Below are positions 25,236-33,964 of a stretch of DNA of 64,000 nt, in pieces (the first letter of the stretch is position 1; each line of letters opens with the position of its first letter). The notes below the pieces were generated by a model. That model did not search any database and was not told the origin of the DNA. It was given only the letters and a program-made list of their open reading frames with translations. This stretch comes from Pseudomonas sp. KK4 (GTDB taxonomy: Bacteria > Pseudomonadota > Gammaproteobacteria > Pseudomonadales > Pseudomonadaceae). The translations under genes and the position numbers were made by a program. The stretch lies in assembly GCF_001984065.1 (NCBI RefSeq), contig NZ_LYVP01000001.1:100661-164660 (forward strand), written 5' to 3'.

Positions 25236-25610
25236 GTGTAATCCTGTTTTGGTTTTGGTTGGCAGACTAGATTTTCGCATCGCATTTGCGGGAGCGCCAA
25301 GATCCTGGCGAAGCAGCTGCACGAAGTTTTGCCGTGATCCTCGATGATTTCGCAAGGCCAACAACGCGCATATTCCGTTGTTTAATCGATATTACACGTA
25401 CCACTGAAGCACTGAGCTGGTACCCGGGCTTGTTGGGTCAATGCGTAAGCAGCGAGCGAGAGATGGGGCAAGTGATAACGGCATGGGGCCACGCGTAAGG
25501 CAGCAAGAACTCATAAGGGCGCGAGGCAGAAGATGCACGATGTGAACTTACTGCCATTCGCGGAACCGATAAGAAATAAAAATCATGAAAATCATAAACT
25601 TACCGATCAG
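25236..25610. other. Gene-poor stretch at the border of the accessory region
   Basis: No gene is supported in these 375 bp. A 70-codon plus-strand frame (25286-25498) overlaps the upstream flank of the truncated gene and shows no family features. The sequence lies between a gene fragment and an insertion-sequence-like repeat array and is probably debris. Confidence 0.4.
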
Positions 25611-25741
25611 CGACAGTTTTAATTCTCTAGAGCTTGCGCTGTTGACCGCTTTTGAGGCTGTTGCGACAGTTTTGCGTTTTCTTTCGGCGAAGCTACAGCC
25701 CGCGAAACTGAAGGGGTAGTTGCGACAGTTTTAATTCTCTA
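25611..25741 (+). repeat. Three spaced copies of a GCGACAGTTTT repeat, probable IS end
   Basis: CGACAGTTTTAATTCTCTA occurs identically at 25611-25629 and 25723-25741, and a shorter copy (GCGACAGTTTTG) is at 25663-25674. Several spaced copies of one short sequence at a single border are typical of the multiple transposase-binding repeats at the ends of some insertion sequences, such as IS21-type elements. No transposase gene is present. The array stops right where conserved chromosomal sequence begins. Confidence 0.55.
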
Positions 25742-25753
25742 AAATCACCTATG

Positions 25754-25784
25754 AAAATCGCAGCCCTTGGGTTGCGATTTTTTT
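25754..25784 (+). terminator. Rho-independent terminator-like hairpin
   Basis: AAAATCGCA and TGCGATTTT pair perfectly around a 10 nt loop and run into a T tract. The hairpin sits 20 bp before the LysR start codon, so it either insulates that gene from the accessory side or acts as an attenuator. It also argues against the upstream ATG at 25751 as start. Confidence 0.75.
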
Positions 25785-25804
25785 ATCTGAATCGGGGATT
25801 TCTG

Positions 25805-26707
25805 ATGGACCGCTTCCAGGAAATGCAGGTTTTCGTTGCCGTTGCCCAGGACCAGGGCTTTTCGGCGGCAGCGCGGCGTTTGGGTATGTCTGCGGCCAGC
25901 GTGACCCGGGCGGTGGCGGCGCTGGAAAAGCGAATCGGCACTCAGTTGCTGACGCGCACTACGCGCAATGTGTATGTAAGCGAAGCGGGTCAGCGTTTCC
26001 TTGAAGACTGTCGCATGATTCTTTCGCAGGTGCAGGAAGCGGAGAATTCTGCAGCTGGCAGCCACACACAGCCGCGAGGACAGCTGACAATCACGGCGCC
26101 GGTGCTGTTCGGTGAGTTGTTCATCACACCGATCATGGTGGATTTTCTCAAGCAATACCCGGACGTGACCATCAATGCGCTGTTGGTGGATCGAGTGGTC
26201 AGTGTGGTGGAGGAGGGCGTGGACGTTGCCCTGCGCATCGGTGAACTGCCGGACAGCAATCAGCATGCGATCAGGGTGGGTGAAGTGCGTCGGGTGATTG
26301 TTGCGTCGCCACAGTATCTGGACTCTCACGGTCGGCCAATACATCCGCAGGATCTTTGCCAGGCACCGATCATTGGAATTTCCTCGATTGGTCAGCACAG
26401 GACCTGGCCTTTTATCGATGGCGACGAACCATTGAATATCCGCCCGGAACCACGTTTGGTGGTGACAGCGAATCAGGCTGCGATCAAGTCGGCCGCGCTC
26501 GGCCTGGGTTATACCCGGGTCCTGTCTTACCAAGTGGCAAGTCAGGTGGCTGAGGGAACATTGGAGATTGTACTAGCGGATTTTGAAGTGCCGCCGCTGC
26601 CCATCCATGTGGTTTATCAGGGTGGTCGCAAGGCGCCTACGCGGGTTCGCAGTTTCGTCGATTTCACGGTCAAGACTCTCAGGGAGCATCCGGCATTGCA
26701 GAAGTGA
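25805..26707 (+). CDS. LysR-family transcriptional regulator
   Basis: The 300-residue protein has the LysR helix-turn-helix at its N-terminus (MDRFQEMQVFVAVAQDQGFS, AAARRLGMSAASVTRAVAAL) and a periplasmic-binding-protein-like effector domain (about 90-290). The pattern with RTTR and AGQRFLEDCR is that of the DsdA/AaeR-like subgroup often found beside GST or quinone-reductase genes. ATG 25805 has GGGGAT upstream and excludes the hairpin at 25754-25784 from the coding region. The next gene on the same strand, a glutathione S-transferase, starts 132 bp on and may be its target, although LysR targets are more often divergent. It is the first gene of the conserved chromosomal part. Confidence 0.9.
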   Translation: MDRFQEMQVFVAVAQDQGFSAAARRLGMSAASVTRAVAALEKRIGTQLLTRTTRNVYVSEAGQRFLEDCRMILSQVQEAENSAAGSHTQPRGQLTITAPVLFGELFITPIMVDFLKQYPDVTINALLVDRVVSVVEEGVDVALRIGELPDSNQHAIRVGEVRRVIVASPQYLDSHGRPIHPQDLCQAPIIGISSIGQHRTWPFIDGDEPLNIRPEPRLVVTANQAAIKSAALGLGYTRVLSYQVASQVAEGTLEIVLADFEVPPLPIHVVYQGGRKAPTRVRSFVDFTVKTLREHPALQK

Positions 26708-26839
26708 GCGTTTATTTCACCCGATGAAACAACGGATTTCGTTTGCTGGTGATTCTGCTGCTGCACCCGTCGGTGGATGATGGGCTTACCTCGGGAGCTG
26801 ATCATCGTGAGCAGCGCCACTCATTCTGCGGAGTCGACC

Positions 26840-27466
26840 ATGCAAGCCATCAAACTCTACAATTTCCCAAAATCCGGCCACGCTCATCGCGTGCAGTTGA
26901 TGCTCTCGCTGCTGAATTTGCCGACCGAGTTGATCTTCGTCGACCTCGCGAAAGGTGAGCACAAGAAGCCGGAATACCTGGCGCTCAATGCGTTCGGTCA
27001 GGTCCCGGTGTTGGATGATCAGGGTCTGGTGCTCGCCGACTCCAATGCGATCCTGGTTTATCTCGCGAAAAAGTACGGTAACGGTCGTTGGCTGCCTTCC
27101 GACCCGGCTGGTGAAGCAAAAGTGCAGCGCTGGTTGTCCGTCGCCGCAGGCCCCATCGCGTTCGGCCCTGCTCGGGCAAGGCTCATCACCGTGTTTGGCG
27201 CGCCGTACAACCCTGATGAAGTGATCCCTTACGCCCATACCGTGCTCAAGGTGATCAATCAGGAACTGGCAGATACTCCGTTTCTCGCTGGCAGCGAACC
27301 GACCATTGCCGACGTCGCGGCGTACAGCTACATCGCCCATGCGCCTGAAGGCAATGTATCGCTGGATGACTACGCCAACATTCGCGCATGGCTGGCACGT
27401 GTCGAAGCGTTGCCAGGTTTTGTCGGCATGCCGCGCACGGTTGCCGGCCTGCAAAAAACTGTGTGA
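26840..27466 (+). CDS. Glutathione S-transferase family protein
   Basis: The 208-residue cytosolic protein has a thioredoxin-like N-terminal domain ([20 protein letters not shown], then [20 protein letters not shown] with the cis-Pro and the glutathione-binding D-S pair) and an all-helical C-terminal domain (about 85-205) including the [12 protein letters not shown]-capping motif of GSTs. The likely catalytic residue is the Ser in [11 protein letters not shown] 26840 has GCGGAG 6 nt upstream; codons before it are leader. It follows a LysR gene, and a strong terminator lies about 115 bp downstream beyond a parS-like site. The substrate is unknown. Confidence 0.92.
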   Translation: MQAIKLYNFPKSGHAHRVQLMLSLLNLPTELIFVDLAKGEHKKPEYLALNAFGQVPVLDDQGLVLADSNAILVYLAKKYGNGRWLPSDPAGEAKVQRWLSVAAGPIAFGPARARLITVFGAPYNPDEVIPYAHTVLKVINQELADTPFLAGSEPTIADVAAYSYIAHAPEGNVSLDDYANIRAWLARVEALPGFVGMPRTVAGLQKTV

Positions 27467-27506
27467 TGAATTGCCGGGGCAAGCAACCCCTGCCTGCAAA
27501 ATCGAT

Positions 27507-27522
27507 GGTTCCACGTGGAACA
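27507..27522. promoter_or_regulatory. parS: parS-like ParB-binding site 1
   Basis: GGTTCCACGTGGAACA contains the perfect 14 bp palindrome GTTCCACGTGGAAC, differing from the pseudomonad parS consensus only at the first outer base. ParB bound at such sites organises and segregates the chromosome origin region. It lies in the gap between the GST gene and its terminator. Confidence 0.85.
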
Positions 27523-27580
27523 TAAGTCGCGTAGTTTCATTGTTCAGGGTGTTTATTACCCAGGACCAATGGGCGAACAA

Positions 27581-27602
27581 AGGGCCGTTAGCGGCCCTTT
27601 TT
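27581..27602 (+). terminator. Rho-independent terminator
   Basis: AGGGCCG and CGGCCCT pair around TTAG and are followed by a T5 run. It ends the GST transcript and separates it from the DUF3142 gene 24 bp further on. Confidence 0.85.
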
Positions 27603-27625
27603 GCATCTTATGGAACATTTTTTTC

Positions 27626-28822
27626 ATGGCGTTATTTTTACGATTGCTGGCGGGGTTGATGGCGCTGGCGCTCCTCACTGGTTGCGAACGCAAAGATGCG
27701 CCGCTGCTCGATCAGCAGCTTTATGTCTGGCAAAGACAATGGACGGCGGGGCACGAAGTTGCCTTGAGTGATTCACGCGACGATTTTTCGACCCTGCGCG
27801 TGCTGGCATTACAGGCGTTTGCGCAGGCAGGTTGGAGCCGGGCGAGGATCGATCCTGTGCTGCTCAAGACGGATGGTCGGCCACTCATTGCCGTGATCCG
27901 CCTGGATGGCCAGCTCCAATCATTGAATCAGGATGAGATCACCAGGCAGGTCCAGCAACTGATCAATGATTGGCAGTCCCAAGGCCTGCACCTTGCCGGC
28001 GTGGAAATCGACCATGACGCAGGTGTCGCCCGACTCCCGGCCTATCGCGAATTTCTCACTCACCTGCGCGATGCACTACCGTCCTCCTTGCCCCTGAGCA
28101 TCACTGCGTTACCCGCTTGGTCCGACAGTCCCGAATTGCCCAAGCTATTGTCCACCGTCGACAGCAGCGTGTTGCAGGTCCATGCGGTGCGTGACCCGCG
28201 TCGCGGTTTGTTTGATCCCGACCAAGCCCTGCAATGGGCCAACGCCTGGAGCCGCATCACGGTGAAACCGTTCTACCTGGCACTGCCCGCCTATGGCGTG
28301 GCGCTGTTGCCCAGCGCCAGCGGTGCGCCCATTGTCGAGAGTGAAGTCAGCATCGAACGTGTGGGCGAGCGTCGGGAACTGCTGGCCGATCCGCAGCAAC
28401 TGGGCCGACTCGCCACGCAATTGCGCGATGCGCCACCGGAGCACCTGAAAGGGTTGATCTGGTTTCGCCTGCCCTTGGCCAACGACCGTCGGGCGTGGAG
28501 CCTGACGACGTTGCGCGCGGTGGCCAATGGAGATGAGCTGCACAGCCAATTGAAGCTTAAGCTCTCGGCACAGCAGGGCCTTTACGACATCGGCATCGCC
28601 AACGAAGGCAACCTCGACAGCGCCTGGCCCGAGCGCGTTACCTTGGTGGTCCAAGGTTGCGAGGGCGCGGATGCGCTGGCAGGTTACGCATTGCAACAGG
28701 AGACGGATCTGCTTACCTTCACCCGCCTGCGCGAAGGCCGGATAGCGGCCGGCGGGCAGCGAGCCATTGGTTGGGCACGCTGCGCAACAATTGATCAAGG
28801 AGAGTCGAATGTTCACCCGTAA
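27626..28822 (+). CDS. DUF3142-type lipoprotein
   Basis: The 398-residue product starts with a lipoprotein signal (MALFLRLLAGLMALALLTGC, lipobox LTGC), so it should be membrane-anchored in the periplasm. The mature part fits the DUF3142 family: YVWQRQW near the start, VIRLDGQL, and a LAGVEIDHDAGVARLPAY segment reminiscent of a glycosidase-like barrel. No enzymatic activity is known to me. ATG 27626 is chosen because the signal peptide begins there; upstream codons pass through the terminator. It overlaps the next gene by 14 bp, and both should be made together as an envelope-protein pair. Confidence 0.8.
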   Translation: MALFLRLLAGLMALALLTGCERKDAPLLDQQLYVWQRQWTAGHEVALSDSRDDFSTLRVLALQAFAQAGWSRARIDPVLLKTDGRPLIAVIRLDGQLQSLNQDEITRQVQQLINDWQSQGLHLAGVEIDHDAGVARLPAYREFLTHLRDALPSSLPLSITALPAWSDSPELPKLLSTVDSSVLQVHAVRDPRRGLFDPDQALQWANAWSRITVKPFYLALPAYGVALLPSASGAPIVESEVSIERVGERRELLADPQQLGRLATQLRDAPPEHLKGLIWFRLPLANDRRAWSLTTLRAVANGDELHSQLKLKLSAQQGLYDIGIANEGNLDSAWPERVTLVVQGCEGADALAGYALQQETDLLTFTRLREGRIAAGGQRAIGWARCATIDQGESNVHP

Positions 28823-30923
28823 CTGGCCCCGTCACCTGCTGTGCCTGAGCCTGAGTCTGCCACTGGGTTCGGCATTGGCGTGCGGCCCCGACTTCCCCAT
28901 GCGCCTGCTGGATAATCGGGACCAGTCACTGGCGGAACTGCCAGAGGGCAACTTCCGATTTGAGATCAATCGACTGGGGCATGCGATTGCGGGGCTCAAG
29001 GACGTCACCGAAGTCACCTACGGGGTGGATGCCAACGACTATGCCGAACAGCGCAGCCAGGCCGAGCAGATTGGTTTGAGCACCGAGCAGCAAGCGTTGG
29101 TGCAACAACTGCGCGGGCTGACCGATGCCCGCCAGGTCGAGGTGCAAGGTGCGGGTCTTCCTGCCGAGCTACGGCTGTACCTGGCTGGAGCAGTGGCGTT
29201 TACCAACGGTGAACAGGGGCTGGCGGCAGAGTATTTTTACAAGGTACTGGCGTTGCCGAAGGATCAGCGCGCGTTGCGCAGCACCTGGGCGGCGTACTCG
29301 TTGGGGAGGGCATTGTTCGCTATGAGCTCAGCGGCAGACGCGAACCCCGACTTGCTGGCGCAATCACGAAAGGCGTTCCAGCAAACCCGGCAACTCAGCA
29401 TCGAGGGTTTCAGTGATCCGCTGGAGCTGGGCGTGGCCAGTCTCGGAGAAGAGGCACGTGTGGCTCGCACCGCAGGAGACTGGAACAGTGCCATCGAGCT
29501 TTACGCCACGCAAAACCGCCACGGCTCGACAGTGGGCTACACCTCGTTGAAATTGTTGATGGCCGATCTGGCAGCGATGCCCGATGCGCAACTGGCGGCC
29601 CTGCTCAAGAATCTACCGGTGCAGCAACTGGTGACGGCATCCTTGATCAGCCGTCTCGGCTGGTCCTTCGGTGAGCAGCCGGAAAACGAGAAGAAACTGA
29701 TCAAGCTCCTGCAAAGCAGTACCCGTGGCAGTCTCGACAACGCCGATCGACTGGCCGCGATGAATTATCAACAGGGTGATTACGCCAGCGCCAAGGCGTT
29801 TCTCGAACACGCCGGTGATGGCGGCCTGGCCTGGTGGCTGCGGGCGAAGCTGGCGGTGCGCGATGGCGATAAAAACGCAGCGGCCGCAGCCTACGCGAAA
29901 GCGGCTCAAGCCTTCCCGCAGGATGAATCCTGGGGCGAGCGGCGGACACCGGACTGGGCTTTCGAAAGCCTGCAGCCCAAATGTCGCGTCGACGGCGAAA
30001 GCGCGATTCTGGCCTTGCAGCGCGGCGATTATCTGCAAGCCTTCGATCAGCTTTATCGCAGCAAAGGTATCTACTGGTTTGATGCGGCCACCGTTGCCGA
30101 GCGCGTGCTGACACTCGATGAACTCAAACACTACGTCGACACCCAGGTGCCTGCACCGCCGGAGCTGACTCAACAAGATCGCGATCACTACGTGCCACTG
30201 CCGGTGGCGGCGAAATTACGCAATCTGCTCGGGCGGCGTTTGCTACGTGAAGATCGATTCGATGAAGCACCTGCTTATTTCGACAATTCCGAGTTGCAGG
30301 CCAGGGCCAAGTGGTACGGCGACTTGCGCCAGGAGGCCGAATCGAAATGGTGGCCGAGCAAGCGTGCGTTCGCCTATTACCATGCCGCGACCGTAGCCCG
30401 TTACAACGGTATGGAATTGTTAGGCTATGAAATGGCACCGGATTTCGCGACTTTTGACGGTAACTACAGCCTGGAGACAAGCGAGCTGAAGGTGGGGCCT
30501 CTGATGGCCGAGCAAGAGGTGCAGCGTCAGCGTGCCACAATCGCAAAACCGGACGAGCGCTTTCATTACCGTTACGTCGCGACGGCACTTGCCAATAAGG
30601 CAGCGGATCACTTGCCCCACAGCAGCCAGGCATTTGCGGCAGTGCTATGCAAGGCGTCGATGTGGGGGACAAGCCAGAAGGAGCAGAGCGCGTTCTATCA
30701 GCGCTATGTCGAGAATGGCCCCTACGTTGTATGGGCCGGTGATTTCGGGCATCAATGCCAGGACCCGGACTTCCAGAAAGCCGACAAACGCTACATCACC
30801 CAGATCACCGACGGGTTGCGCTCGACCCTGCGGCCTTATAAAACTCCGCTGCAGATTGGCAGCGTGCTGGCAGTTACAGCCGCCGCGCTATTGTTGATCC
30901 TGCGCCGCCGCAAGCCCCTGTAG
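28809..30923 (+). CDS. Exported TPR-like protein with C-terminal membrane anchor
   Basis: The 704-residue protein has a signal peptide (ending near SALA, just before CGPDFP), a long Ala/Leu-rich helical region with repeated AYxxAxxAL units suggesting TPR-type repeats (about 90-420), and a C-terminal membrane helix (IGSVLAVTAAALLLILRRR). It should face the periplasm and be held in the inner membrane by its C-terminus. AAGGAGA lies about 8 nt before the ATG. It overlaps the DUF3142 lipoprotein gene, indicating translational coupling and a shared but unknown role in the envelope. Confidence 0.75.
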   Translation: MFTRNWPRHLLCLSLSLPLGSALACGPDFPMRLLDNRDQSLAELPEGNFRFEINRLGHAIAGLKDVTEVTYGVDANDYAEQRSQAEQIGLSTEQQALVQQLRGLTDARQVEVQGAGLPAELRLYLAGAVAFTNGEQGLAAEYFYKVLALPKDQRALRSTWAAYSLGRALFAMSSAADANPDLLAQSRKAFQQTRQLSIEGFSDPLELGVASLGEEARVARTAGDWNSAIELYATQNRHGSTVGYTSLKLLMADLAAMPDAQLAALLKNLPVQQLVTASLISRLGWSFGEQPENEKKLIKLLQSSTRGSLDNADRLAAMNYQQGDYASAKAFLEHAGDGGLAWWLRAKLAVRDGDKNAAAAAYAKAAQAFPQDESWGERRTPDWAFESLQPKCRVDGESAILALQRGDYLQAFDQLYRSKGIYWFDAATVAERVLTLDELKHYVDTQVPAPPELTQQDRDHYVPLPVAAKLRNLLGRRLLREDRFDEAPAYFDNSELQARAKWYGDLRQEAESKWWPSKRAFAYYHAATVARYNGMELLGYEMAPDFATFDGNYSLETSELKVGPLMAEQEVQRQRATIAKPDERFHYRYVATALANKAADHLPHSSQAFAAVLCKASMWGTSQKEQSAFYQRYVENGPYVVWAGDFGHQCQDPDFQKADKRYITQITDGLRSTLRPYKTPLQIGSVLAVTAAALLLILRRRKPL

Positions 30924-31019
30924 GAGCGAGCTCGCTCGCGATGGTCGTCAACGATAACGCTGGGAAACTGAGAGCCCGCGGCGCTCTCTGGTTCATCGCG
31001 AGCGAGCTCGCTCCTACAG
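30918..31019. repeat. REP doublet (REPIN)
   Basis: CTGTAGGAGCGAGCTCGCTC at the left and its reverse complement at the right (GAGCGAGCTCGCTCCTACAG) form near-perfect 26 bp inverted ends around about 50 bp. This is the classic P. fluorescens-type REP pair between convergent genes. The left arm overlaps the last codons of the TPR-like gene. Confidence 0.9.
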
Positions 31020-31034
31020 GTGATCGCGTACGGT

Positions 31035-31664
31035 TCAGGCTTGCTGAACGAAGGTCAGTCGTATTGCAAAGCCAATCAGCAGGCTGCCAAACAACCATTG
31101 CTGCATACGTTGGGCTGACGGACTGCGTTGCAGCCATCGGCCGAGCACGGTGCCGAGCAGGGCGTAAGCGCTGTCGAACAGAAAGCCTATGGCGACCAGG
31201 ACCACGCCCAACAGGGCGAATTGCGCGAGCACCGGGCCCGCGTGTGGGTCAACGAATTGCGGCAGTAGCACCGAGCAGAAGAGCAGGGCCTTGGGATTGA
31301 GCAGGTTGGTCAGCAAACCACGCTGGATCGCCTGTCGATACTGCGGTGCTTCGCCGGTTGCGTTGGGGTCATTCACTGTTGGCATCAATGTCGTGCGCAG
31401 GCATTGAATGCCAATCCACAACAGGTAAACAGCGCCTGCCAGACGGACCACATCGAATGTCCAGGGTGCGGCCTTGAACAGTGCCGCCAGTCCCAATGCC
31501 GCCAATGCCACGTGACAGCCTCGGGCTATGGCCAACCCCACCGCTGTGGCCAGCGCGGCAACTTTGCCTTCACGAGCACCGGTCTGCAACAACAGGATCA
31601 TGTCCGGCCCCGGTAACAGGAAAACCACCGCCAGCGCCATGAAAAACAGCCAGAACTCCGCCAT
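31035..31664 (-). CDS. LysE/RhtB-family amino-acid exporter
   Basis: The 209-residue membrane protein has about six hydrophobic segments and the family signature near the N-terminus, LLPGPDMILLLQTGAREGK, with the conserved G-P-D. A second hallmark is NPKALLFCSVLLPQFV. LysE/RhtB transporters export amino acids such as homoserine, threonine, lysine or leucine. It diverges from an Lrp-family regulator 146 bp away, which is the common arrangement in which the regulator senses the exported amino acid and induces the exporter. The substrate is not predictable from the sequence. Confidence 0.92.
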   Translation of the reverse strand: MAEFWLFFMALAVVFLLPGPDMILLLQTGAREGKVAALATAVGLAIARGCHVALAALGLAALFKAAPWTFDVVRLAGAVYLLWIGIQCLRTTLMPTVNDPNATGEAPQYRQAIQRGLLTNLLNPKALLFCSVLLPQFVDPHAGPVLAQFALLGVVLVAIGFLFDSAYALLGTVLGRWLQRSPSAQRMQQWLFGSLLIGFAIRLTFVQQA

Positions 31665-31810
31665 CTCTAACCCCTTTTAGTCGTCGAATCAGTAGGCCCA
31701 GTCTAGGGCTTGGGGGCGGAGCAAGTGCTTGCGTACTTCGCTTCAAATAAGCGTGGTATTGGCATAATCTGCCGATCCATGCCAATCAAACCATCAGGAT
31801 CTGCCAAACC

Positions 31811-32284
31811 ATGAAACTCGATGCCTACGACCGCAAGATACTTGCCGCGCTGCAGAGGGACGGTCGCTTGAGCAACGTGCAGTTGGCGGACGAGATTGGC
31901 CTGTCGGCATCGCCCTGCCTGCGCAGGGTGCGGATGCTGGAGGAGGCCGGGGTGATTCGAGGCTACCAGGCCAATCTGGATCGCGATGAAGTGGGGCTTG
32001 GCTTGACGGTGTTTGTCGGCGTGAAGGTCGAGCGGCATAACGACGAACAAGCCGAAGCCTTTCGCCTGGCCGTCACGGCATTGCCGGAGGTGATTTCGGC
32101 ATTCCTGGTGTCAGGGGAGTCGGATTTCCTGTTGCAAGTGGTGGTGCCGGACTTACGTGCCTATGATCGGTTTCTGACCGGGCGGTTGCTCAAGTTGCCG
32201 GGTGTCAGCGATATCCGCAGCAACTTTGCGATTCATACGGTGAAGTCGCCTGGGGCTCTGCCGTTGGAGCATTTGCCGATCTGA
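31811..32284 (+). CDS. Lrp/AsnC-family transcriptional regulator
   Basis: The 157-residue protein has an N-terminal helix-turn-helix (LDAYDRKILAALQRDGRLSN, VQLADEIGLSASPCLRRVRM) and a C-terminal RAM domain (about 70-150) that binds amino acids and mediates octamer formation (GESDFLLQVVVPDLRAYDRF). It diverges from the LysE-type exporter and probably controls it. ATG 31811 opens directly with the conserved KLDAYDRKIL sequence. Confidence 0.93.
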   Translation: MKLDAYDRKILAALQRDGRLSNVQLADEIGLSASPCLRRVRMLEEAGVIRGYQANLDRDEVGLGLTVFVGVKVERHNDEQAEAFRLAVTALPEVISAFLVSGESDFLLQVVVPDLRAYDRFLTGRLLKLPGVSDIRSNFAIHTVKSPGALPLEHLPI

Positions 32285-32347
32285 AGAGACCGCAGCCTTC
32301 GGCGCGCTTCTGCAGGCGTTGCCCTGGGCTGCGATCCTTTGATCTGG

Positions 32348-33748
32348 CTACATCTGCGTCGCCATCCCCTCCACATTCATCGCCGCCTGACGCAACGCCT
32401 CGGAGCGTGTCGGGTGTGGATGGCAGGTCAGGGCGATGTCCTCGGCCGAGGCGCTGAACTCCATGGCCACGCAGTACTCGCCAATCATTTCACTGACGCT
32501 CGGCCCCACCAAGTGGACGCCGAGGATTTCATCGGTGCGCTCATCGGCCAGCACTTTGGCGAAGCCTTCTGTTTCGTGGTTGATCTTCGCTCGGCTGTTG
32601 GCGGTGAAGGGGAATTTGCCGACCTTGTAGGCGCGCCCTTCGGCCTTCAGTTGTTCCTCGGTCTTGCCCACGCTGGCCAGTTCGGGTTTGGTGTAGATCA
32701 CGTTGGGAATCAGCGCGTAGTTCACTTCACCGGCCTTGCCGACGATCTGCTCGACGCAGGCCATGGCTTCGTCTTCGGCCTTGTGCGCGAGCATTGGCCC
32801 GGACGTCACGTCGCCGATCACCCAGACGCCGGCGGCTTCGGTGCGATGGCCCTTGTTGGCGAGCATGCCGCGTTTATCGGTGGCGAGGCCGACATTCTCC
32901 AGCCCCAGCCCTTGGGTGTACGGCCGGCGCCCGATGGCCACCAGCACATAGTCGGCCTCGAGTGTCTCGGCGGTGCCTCCGGCCGCAGGTTCGATGGTCA
33001 GCTGTACACCGCTGTCGCTGGTGGTTGCACGGGTCACTTTCGAACTCAACTTGAAACTGATGCCTTGCTTGGTCAAAGAACGTTGCAGGGTTTTGCCCGC
33101 TTCGCCATCCACGCCGGGGCAAATTCTGTCCAGGAATTCGACGACGGTCACCTGAGCACCCAGGCGCCGCCACACTGAGCCAAGCTCCAGACCGATCACG
33201 CCAGCGCCGATCACCACCAGATGCTTGGGCACTTGTTCCAGCGACAGCGCACCGGTTGAGTCGAGGATGCGCTGGTTATCGATGTCCACACCGGGCAGGG
33301 GAGTGGGTTCCGAGCCGGTGGCAATGATGATGTCCTTGGCGCTCAGTTCGGTTTTAACACCGGCGTTGTCCGTCACCGTGATCTTGCCCGGCCCGTCGAT
33401 GTGGCCCCAGCCCTTGATCCAGTCGACTTTGTTCTTGCGGAACAGAAACTCGATGCCCTTGGTCAGCCCGGCCACGCTCTCATCTTTCTGTTTCATCATT
33501 TGCGCGAGATTGAGGGTGGGTTTGACCTCGATGCCCAGGTTGGCGAATTCCGTACCCATGGCGGCATCGTAAAGCTCCGAGGCATGCAGCAGTGCCTTGG
33601 ACGGCATGCAACCAACGTTCAGGCAGGTACCACCCAGGGTGGCGCGTCCTTCCACGCAGGCGGCTTTCAACCCCAGTTGCCCGGCGCGGATGGCTGCGTT
33701 GTAGCCGCCGGGACCACCACCGAGTATCACGACGTCATAAGTGCTCAT
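32348..33748 (-). CDS. lpd3: Dihydrolipoyl dehydrogenase LPD-3
   Basis: The 466-residue flavoprotein shows the FAD motif VVILGGGPGGYNAAIRAG, the redox disulfide in GGTCLNVGCMPSK, the NAD motif VVIGAGVIGLELGSVW, and the C-terminal active-site HPHPTRSE (His-Glu base pair). It closely resembles the third lipoamide dehydrogenase (LPD-3) of pseudomonads, distinct from the Lpd-Val and Lpd-Glc enzymes; here too it is not linked to any E1 or E2 gene. ATG 33748 has GGAG upstream; codons further 5' have no homology. It diverges from the SPFH operon with a 216 bp gap. Confidence 0.93.
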   Translation of the reverse strand: MSTYDVVILGGGPGGYNAAIRAGQLGLKAACVEGRATLGGTCLNVGCMPSKALLHASELYDAAMGTEFANLGIEVKPTLNLAQMMKQKDESVAGLTKGIEFLFRKNKVDWIKGWGHIDGPGKITVTDNAGVKTELSAKDIIIATGSEPTPLPGVDIDNQRILDSTGALSLEQVPKHLVVIGAGVIGLELGSVWRRLGAQVTVVEFLDRICPGVDGEAGKTLQRSLTKQGISFKLSSKVTRATTSDSGVQLTIEPAAGGTAETLEADYVLVAIGRRPYTQGLGLENVGLATDKRGMLANKGHRTEAAGVWVIGDVTSGPMLAHKAEDEAMACVEQIVGKAGEVNYALIPNVIYTKPELASVGKTEEQLKAEGRAYKVGKFPFTANSRAKINHETEGFAKVLADERTDEILGVHLVGPSVSEMIGEYCVAMEFSASAEDIALTCHPHPTRSEALRQAAMNVEGMATQM

Positions 33749-33915
33749 GGATCTGCTCCTGGAGGGAAAGGGATCGAGAAAGGAGTAAACGTAGTCTTTG
33801 GAAAAAATTACGAACGTAATATGTGCGCAATCGCGCCTTTCGGTCAAGGCTTCAGCCAAGCGACAGGTTCAGGGTTTTTAGATAGCTGAGTGAGTACAAA
33901 TATTTCACCGCTTTC

Positions 33916-33928
33916 GTTATATCGTAAC
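33916..33928. promoter_or_regulatory. Candidate Zur-like operator upstream of SPFH-P1B ATPase operon
   Basis: GTTATATCGTAAC resembles the pseudomonad Zur palindrome (perfect form GTTATACTATAAC upstream of the zigA-type gene in this window) in both outer half-sites but deviates at the two positions inside one half. It sits 37 bp before the start of the first SPFH gene. It could be a weak Zur site or a palindrome for another regulator. Confidence 0.45.
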
Positions 33929-33964
33929 GAACTGTTATGAGAACCAAGCCGGCACTGGAGTGGT

